From the NCBI GenBank assembly GCA_032164245.1, contig JAVMKO010000003.1:34161390-34225389 (forward strand): a stretch of DNA of 64,000 bases. The letters run 5' to 3'. Under the pieces are notes generated by a model that did not search any database, had not been told where the DNA came from, and saw only the letters and a list, made by a program, of their open reading frames with translations. The stretch comes from Sternotherus odoratus (taxonomy: Eukaryota; Chordata; Testudines; Kinosternidae). Shown piece by piece: positions 57,541 through 64,000 of the stretch (the stretch's first letter is position 1; each line of letters opens with the position of its first letter). Position numbers and translations under genes: made by a program.

Positions 57541-59164
57541 CATTACTCAGCATCAGAGCAGATCACCGGGCATTGGGAGTGGGAGAGAGAGAGTAGGTAG
57601 TTTAGCTCCCTCTTTTCCCAAATCTGCTGTTGCCAGAGGCATGGGGAATCCAGTATCACTTTGTTCCTGCTGTGGCCAGAATAGCACTATGAGAAATATA
57701 CTGGGGAGAGAGTGGGGAACAGAAGAACAAACACTGCACAGGGCAGTTCTAGTGAGGGTGAAGGGATAAATGGTGGCCCAGGGCAGGCTCACCACACCAG
57801 GGGCAAGGGGTTACCACCAGGACAGGGCTTGGGGAAGCTCACGGTTGTGCAATACCTCTCCCCTGGTTTAATTATGACGAGCAGTTTCGATTAAGGGCAG
57901 CAACACAAACTGGGAACTGGTGGGACATACCGCATCACACGCTGTGGTTAGAGTGGATGACTCCATGGGGATCAGGAGTTCACATGGATAGTGGCCTGTT
58001 CCTTCAACTGCAAGCTCAGGAATGGCATGAGTCACAGAATAATATTTGCTGGACATTTAATAACAATGGCTGTTTTTGCAGTCCTCATAGATTCAAGTGC
58101 ATGCTTTGGGAACCATCTGGCCTATTCTTGCAGAAGTGGTAGTGGATGATCGCAAAGTGGAAAACAGGCTACAGCTACAGCATGGGCAGGAAGGGGTTAA
58201 GTCCCATGAATACATTGTGCAGCAGGGCCCAGGGAACCCACGGGCAGGGGCTTCAACGAACCTGTCCAGAGTGGTGAAGGGAGGGGACAGCTCCGCACTC
58301 CATGAGGGCAGGAGCCAGGATGGGGTGTGTATGAAGAGAGTTGTTAAGCCCCTGGCTGGCAGGGGTTGCTGTGGAGCCTGGAGATTCAGGGCATGAACAG
58401 GCTGAAAATCGCTTACCCCTTCCACCACTCTGGAGCTTAGCTGAGGGGCAGAGAGGTTTCCCCATGCCAGCGCTGTGCACGGTTTGGTCCATGACAGCTC
58501 AGCTCCTCCTGGCCAGCACCCGAGGCCGGAGGGTCTTGGACTTTCCCAGATCACCTCCCCAGACAGTAGGGTGACCAGACAGCAAGTATGAAAAATCAGG
58601 ACAGGGGGTGGGAGGTAATAGGAGCTTATATAAGAAAAAGACCCCAAAATCGGGACTGTCCCTATAAAATTGGGACATCTGGTCACCCTACCAGCCAGAG
58701 GCAGTGGGGGAAGGAAGGAAGGAGCCTGCCAGCCAGGCTGCTGGTGAGCTCAGTGCTCTGACCAGGGGCTGGTTCTTCACACAGCACTGGGAGTGGGATA
58801 CACCTCATCGGGGGGCAGTGGATATGGAGAAGCAGGGGAGCTGTGGGGGAGAAGGGACAAAGCAGGGAAACAACAGCAAGAGGGGAAGCACATAAAGGGC
58901 TGATGTGTGGGCAGCAGAGATGACATGTAATCAGCCCAACACCCGGCAACTGCCCACCTCCACAATTCATAGCCAGTGCCAGCTGGAAATGGGACGGAAG
59001 CTGGGGCAATACTGGCCGAGAGCCGGCACGGAGTGAAGGCTGAGCTGATGGACCAGCAGGGGAGAAGCCAGCCCCACACGCTGCATCTTTGCCGTGCCAC
59101 CAATGCTGGTGGGTGGGCAGATGGTGAGCAGGGATCTAGCTAGCAGCAGGACCTGCTAGTACTG
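57541..59164. other. Less AT-rich block of unknown origin
   Basis: Base composition rises in GC compared with both flanks, and overlapping frames of 60-197 codons occur on both strands without recognisable domains. A MITE lies inside it at 58569-58688. It may be an old repeat or decayed retroelement; no terminal repeats were found. Confidence 0.4.
58569..58688. mobile_element. Short mariner-type MITE
   Basis: Ends GGGTGACCAGAC (58569) and, inverted, TCTGGTCACCC (to 58688), with TA directly outside each end. Interior words such as ataggagcttatataag, aaaaatcagga and tgggaca are shared with a common turtle family. 120 bp, non-coding. Confidence 0.85.
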
Positions 59165-59282
59165 ATGTGGGAGCTTGGGGGAAAGAGGAGAGACAGAAAA
59201 TGCAGGACAATTTGCCCATTTTTAAGAAATGGCTTAAATATGGGACTGTCCCTTTAAAAATGGGACATTTTGTCAACCTACT
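59165..59282. mobile_element. Older copy of the same mariner-type MITE
   Basis: The right half matches in order: atgggactgtccctttaaaa, atgggacattttgtcaacctac. The left end is eroded. This gives two copies about 0.6 kb apart with different divergence. Confidence 0.6.
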
Positions 59283-59289
59283 AAAGTGC

Positions 59290-61429
59290 ATGGAGAGGTT
59301 CTCTGCAGATCCGCAGGCCTCCAGTGTCCCAACTCTCCATGGGAAGACCAAGCATCCATTCCCTCTTCCCCAATTGCTGTCCTATTCACAATGTCAGAAT
59401 TCTATCCAGAGCCCCATAGACTCCCAACCCATTACCTCCTAGGCAGGTGGCAGGTCCCCAGCCTCAGGCAGGTTTGTGGGCTGCAGCCAGAGAAGGAAGC
59501 ACTGCACGTGCTGAATATGAGCTACAGGCTGATTTGTGGAGCTGGAACCAGGGAATGCACTCTCCAGTGCTTCCTTCCCTGCAACAAACCTGACTGCAAC
59601 CAGAGCATTTCTTCCAAGAAAATAAAATGCTACCAAGTGGAATATCTGTTGCCAATATCTGTATTTCATTAACACTAAAAAAATCAATGGGATGGAATTG
59701 GTTCCTGGCAAAACGTTGCTATTAAGCAAAAGTTGTTAATATCAGAATTGCTATTCAGCAGCAACCATTGTCTAAAATGGTAATATCCAAGAAGGTTCTC
59801 TCTTGGATTATTTGTTTTATGCAGAAAAAGAATGGGAGTCGGACATTTCTCTTACATGGGCTATAATTTGATAGTTTCAAGTTAATTATCAAATATGAAC
59901 TACCGCTTAAGTATCGATCCTACAAATGGATCAGCCCAAGTGTGCGTCTCATGAGAACACCTAGATGGAATCATCTACAAGAACTCACCCTGAGCTAGGA
60001 ATTATAGTCCCAAAGTCAGTTGTCAGTGTCTCCAATTAACCACTACCACACATATTGTGAATATTTTCATCCTCGAGCCCTCCACGATCTTTGAGTTACA
60101 CCTATTCCATTCTGACCCTTCGAACTATTCATGATAAACATGACATTAGCGTTTAATAAATTAGCAGAGTTTGTATAAATCTTCCACAGAGGGAAGCCTA
60201 CATGTAAGAAAGAAAAAGATTACAAATGAGTTATTCCATTATTGTTAAATATATGATGTGCTTCTCTCATCCATGAAAATTAATTATCACTTATATATTT
60301 CAGGGAGATCAGTGGGTTTGTTTTTGTAAAAGTGATTGAATAAAAAACCCCAGCAAAAGTGGATGTATGTGTTGTGTATATTAGAATTTAAATTATTCAG
60401 TAACCAAAATAAATTTCTGCAGAAAAAAATGTGCATAGGAAGAGTATTTTTTTTCTAAACCAAAACAATCAACATAATTAAGTGGGTGCTTTGTAATTTT
60501 GTCTTAGATCCTTTTAAGCATATAGTACCAATGGGAAGCAGAGATTACTTTTTGGGTGAATAGGAGTTTGTCACTATTTCTTCTTACAATGTCTCCTGTT
60601 TCTGGCTTTGAGCCAGGATTCACAGAAAACATCTCTAAAACAATAAAAATGGTATAAAACTTCTCAACACCTTCCAGCTCATCAAAGCACTTTTTATTAA
60701 TTAACGAAAGAGGGGTCTGAAGGGGATATTTTTTAAAAGATACAACTGGCATTGGCACGCCCAACTTCTACTGACTTTAATGGAAATTAGATGCCTAACT
60801 CTCCTTTATGCCTTTGAAAAATTTCCTCCTTTTTAATTTTCATTAGGAAGCTCATTATGGAATACATGCAAAGTTATGGTGGAATTATTTTTGCATCATG
60901 AACCCGAGACAGAATAACTTGGATGTAATAAATATGCAGGAAATTAAGGCTAATATTATTGAAGACTAATTGATCTTATGTACCCTTCTCTGGAAGATCA
61001 CAATGATATTTTTGAAAAGCTGCTTCTCTTGTCACTGTTAATGGAGTCCAAAGAATAAAGTTTTGTGGGTTTTTGTTTGCTTGTTTAATAATGCCTCATA
61101 CATATCCCAAAGGAGACAAAACAAATGCAAAGGTGACAAACAATGGTGTACATTACTAACTGGTGTTCTGGATTAGACCATTTAAACATAATAGTAATTT
61201 ATATTCCAACCAACAGGGGACACAAAAGAAGATAAATTCTGCTTTATTTTATACCTTCTTATAGATTTATATCCACCACCATTTATATCACCTCAGAATT
61301 TGGCGAAAAAAAATAAATCTAGGAGATAAGAAGCAAATGCACTCTCATTCCCTATATCAACCCTGATCCTAATACACAAGCATAGTTATTGGCATGAAAC
61401 ACTTTTACTACAATTAAAGACCAAAACTA
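59290..61429. other. AT-rich sequence, no gene seen
   Basis: No supported gene or named repeat; frames in 59286-59729 lack a domain. Confidence 0.55.
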
Positions 61430-61432
61430 TTA

Positions 61433-61756
61433 GGCCCGGGCTACACTGGAGGGGGGGGGGGGGGGGTTCAAACTAAGGTATGCAACTTCAGCTATGCTAT
61501 TTGTATAGCTGAAGTTCAAGTATCTTACTTCGACTTACCTGGCCGTTCCCATGGTGGCGGGTTGACCGCAGAGTCTCCCTCATTTACTCCACTTACTCCT
61601 CTTGCGGAGCTCGAGTTCTGGAGTTGATGGAAGTGCCTTCGGGGATCGATTAATCATGTCTAGGTGAGATTCAATACATCGATCCCTGATACATCGAACA
61701 CTGATACATCGGTCCCTGATACATCGAACGGAGAGGCAGGTAGTATAGACGTACCC
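61433..61756. mobile_element. Harbinger/PIF-type MITE
   Basis: Ends GGCCCGGGCTACACTGG (left) and, inverted, GGGTACGTCTATACTACC (right), with TTA on both sides (61430-61432, 61757-61759). A run of 16 G follows the left end. Interior CTTCAGCTATGC / TATAGCTGAAG inverted words and repeated gatacatcga words match the relatives at 18921 and 24051. Confidence 0.88.
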
Positions 61757-61759
61757 TTA

Positions 61760-62635
61760 GTGTCCTTCTGCAGCTCACAATGCTTTTGAATCAGCTCTGT
61801 CAGCCTGCTTGTGCAGCTGTTTGGTCTATCTGATTAAAGCAAGAAACCAATGTCTAATTTTTTTATTGATTGTTTCTCACCAGGAGAGTTTTTTTTTTAA
61901 CTATATCCTAGGAGGAGTTAGAAGAAATAAGATGATTCAATAGAATACTAAGGTATGCCACTGTTGTAAAATTGGAGGACACTAACTTGAATATGAATTC
62001 CTAAGAACTCTAATCATTTTATCTTCCCATTTGGAAAATTCAAAACCAAGGAAGATGTGCCTGCATGCATACATACACACATAATATTGCATTACCCATA
62101 AGTATTGTTTTACTGTCAGTGAAGCTGTTCTTTGGATCTGTTTTTACAAGTACACACTGAGGACATGATTCTGCAGATACTAGGTTCTCCTTTGCAGTGA
62201 ATTGTGGAACCTAAACAGGTTTGCACAGTTTGGTTCACATAGAATATAATCCTAATTCTAGGAACGCTTTAAAAAATGTCAAGAAAGTTAAAGTGGAGCT
62301 GTATTTCCCAATGTAAGCATTCTGCAAAGGAGTTCCCTGATAACAGTAAAAACAGAGGATGCATTTTCTGGAATATCTTTGAATAGTTACTGATTATCAT
62401 GAACCTATTGACTTAATGTAACTAAAAACAGAACATCCTTGATCCCAAAGAACAGAACCTCTCAAAAACATTTTAAAATAATAAAAAAAATTGTAGAGTA
62501 TCTGGCATTGCAAAGGGAGCTGATAACCCATCCATTTTTGTTGGAGTAACTTTCTACATAAACATTTTTTTCAGCTGGAGAAGGAAAGTTTTCCATAACT
62601 ATTGATACAGAGCTCCACTGCCATAGTCCCTTTCT
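61760..62635. other. AT-rich sequence, no gene seen
   Basis: No supported gene or named repeat. Confidence 0.6.
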
Positions 62636-62639
62636 TCAG

Positions 62640-62975
62640 AGTGTTCCAAAGCACTTTTGCAAAGCTGGGCAAGTGCTATTCTTATTTTACAGATAAGGAA
62701 GCCGAGTCAGAGAAATTGTGCGATGTCTAAAATCATTAACAATATTTCGTACTTTTGCATCATCCTCCATCCAAGAAACTTAGGAATTTATAAATATTTA
62801 AACATTTAGCCTCAACACATTTTGTGAGGCAGTTAAGTATTATCCCCTATTCATATATAAGACAACTGACGCGGAAAGATTAATTGATGTAGTCCAGATC
62901 ACATAATATGACTTTGGCAGAGCAAGTAATAGAACCGAGGTCTCCTGACTACTAATGCTGCATCTTGACCACAAA
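62640..62975 (+). mobile_element. Two MIR/CORE-SINE-like relics
   Basis: ttttacagataaggaagccg and, 170 bp on, aagtattatcccctattcat with agcaagtaatagaaccgagg and tctcctgactac are the usual words of CORE-type SINE 3' halves. Two adjacent degraded copies fit best. Confidence 0.5.
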
Positions 62976-63134
62976 TTGATCCAATTGAATTAGGAATATC
63001 TGAATATATATTTTTAAAACCTTTGAACAGAAAATGGCATTACTGCTGAATAGCTTGGTTTGCTGCAGTGTTAGTTTGTGATCCTCTGTGGGTTTTAATA
63101 TCCTGTAAAGCTGCAGATATTGTCCAGTACACTG

Positions 63135-63214
63135 AACTTACTTTCACTATATATTCTGCTTGAATTATATATATATATATATAATTCAAGCAGAATATAT
63201 AGTGAAAGTAAGTT
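63135..63214. repeat. 80-bp perfect palindrome
   Basis: Arms 63135-63174 and 63175-63214 are exact reverse complements over 40 bp with no spacer. The centre is (AT)n. Confidence 0.97.
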
Positions 63215-63248
63215 TATATATTTAAAATTTTATATTTTGATTATATAT

Positions 63249-63315
63249 AATTTGGCCAAAATACCTCATTGGGAGGTATATATATTATGTCCCAATGAGG
63301 TACTTTGGCCAAATT
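63249..63315. repeat. Inverted repeat, 26-bp arms, 15-bp loop
   Basis: AATTTGGCCAAAATACCTCA... (63249-63274) is inverted at 63290-63315 with one mismatch. Confidence 0.93.
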
Positions 63316-63880
63316 TAGTTTTTTACATATACAATTTTAAATAGATTATTTTAGTAACTGAAGGTCTTTTCTTTTAATTTGTTTCTGCTCTTGAGACTTT
63401 ATTAAAGCTTCATACTAATCAATATCCTATATTAATACCTTTCTATAACTTCCTTGAAAACATGCAGAAATATTTTATTGAATTCATTTTTCATGTCCAT
63501 CACAAAAAAAATATATTAAGCAGCCATCGGTTAGGCAATTTTTTACAAAAAATAAGTATATAGTATAATCAATAACTCAAGTCTCAAGTACTCACATCAA
63601 TATTGTATCAGTACACATCATAAATTACTTCCAAATTATGTCATTAAATGCCTCCAGTAATATTAAATATTAAGAATAAGCAAAATAACCAATTTTAAAC
63701 TCAAATTACTTCCTCTAATATTATTGCCCCGAAACAACACAGATTTTTTTAGTCTCATGCTAAGCATATTTAGCATGAATTTTAGGTGTAGTTTCTCTAG
63801 ACATGAATAATGTCTCTGAACATCAGAAATTAAGTCAACAGATGTGGCAAGTGTGAATGCCTTATAGGCAAGGATGTGTT
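63316..63880. other. AT-rich sequence, no gene seen
   Basis: No supported gene or named repeat. Confidence 0.6.
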
Positions 63881-63884
63881 CAAG

Positions 63885-63886
<2 letters not shown>

Positions 63887-63926
<40 letters not shown>
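63887..63926. repeat. (CT)n microsatellite
   Basis: About 20 uninterrupted CT units. Confidence 0.97.
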
Positions 63927-63929
<3 letters not shown>

Positions 63930-64000
63930 ATAAAGATGCTATCAGCTTTACCTTGTGATTGTGATTTGATAAAGAGAGATATGCAAATTGGCTTCAGGAA

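Overview
The window looks like non-coding nuclear DNA from a reptile, most likely a turtle. The background is AT-rich, with no intact cellular gene and no convincing host exon. The strongest lineage clues are CR1 LINE copies with ATTCTATG-type 3' ends, tRNA-headed SINEs that end in a CR1 tail, Harbinger/PIF MITEs, and many Penelope-like retroelement (PLE) fragments carrying hammerhead-ribozyme-like motifs. The species call is inference from these families; no database search was run.

Layout. 1-7.7 kb: a GC-rich minisatellite at the left edge, hAT scraps, a PLE inverted pair (4156-4382), a hAT element (5535-6090) and a Harbinger-type MITE (6395-7015), each of the last two filled with a GC-rich minisatellite, then an antisense CR1. 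10.8-12.4 kb: a Harbinger element (10806-12395, TTA duplications) that keeps pieces of both its genes. 12.9-15.3 kb: two PLE fragments and a CR1 whose reverse transcriptase core is deleted. 16.7-17.0 kb: a 5S rRNA-headed retrocopy with 13-bp target duplications. 18.9-26.9 kb: two Harbinger-type MITEs, a hAT scrap, a second PLE-like ribozyme family, a Helitron-like element full of C-rich minisatellite, and a tRNA/CR1 SINE. 27.8-28.4 kb: an old antisense CR1. 33.7-35.0 kb: a PLE inverted pair interrupted by a Tigger-like element with a large GC minisatellite. 40.3-42.0 kb: a hAT inserted in the head of a tRNA SINE, a 43-bp-arm hairpin, and antisense CR1. 48.0-49.2 kb: the best PLE copy, with a decayed endonuclease gene between inverted ribozyme arms. 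50.8-56.4 kb: old CR1 copies, a MITE and two more PLE arms. 57.5-63.9 kb: mariner-type and Harbinger-type MITEs, SINE relics, an 80-bp perfect palindrome and a (CT)n tract. The remaining long stretches are AT-rich and show nothing I can name.

How the parts relate. Nothing here is an operon or a host pathway. The window is layered transposons. The most notable themes are: (1) PLE fragments in head-to-head inverted pairs or as solo arms, several bounded by 9-14 bp direct repeats, each built round a small hammerhead-like motif; (2) four unrelated classes of DNA transposon (hAT, Harbinger, Tigger, Helitron-like) that each contain a GC- or C-rich minisatellite; (3) non-autonomous derivatives made by internal deletion (Harbinger, CR1). 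Most long reading frames in the GC-rich tracts are artefacts of stop-poor repeats.
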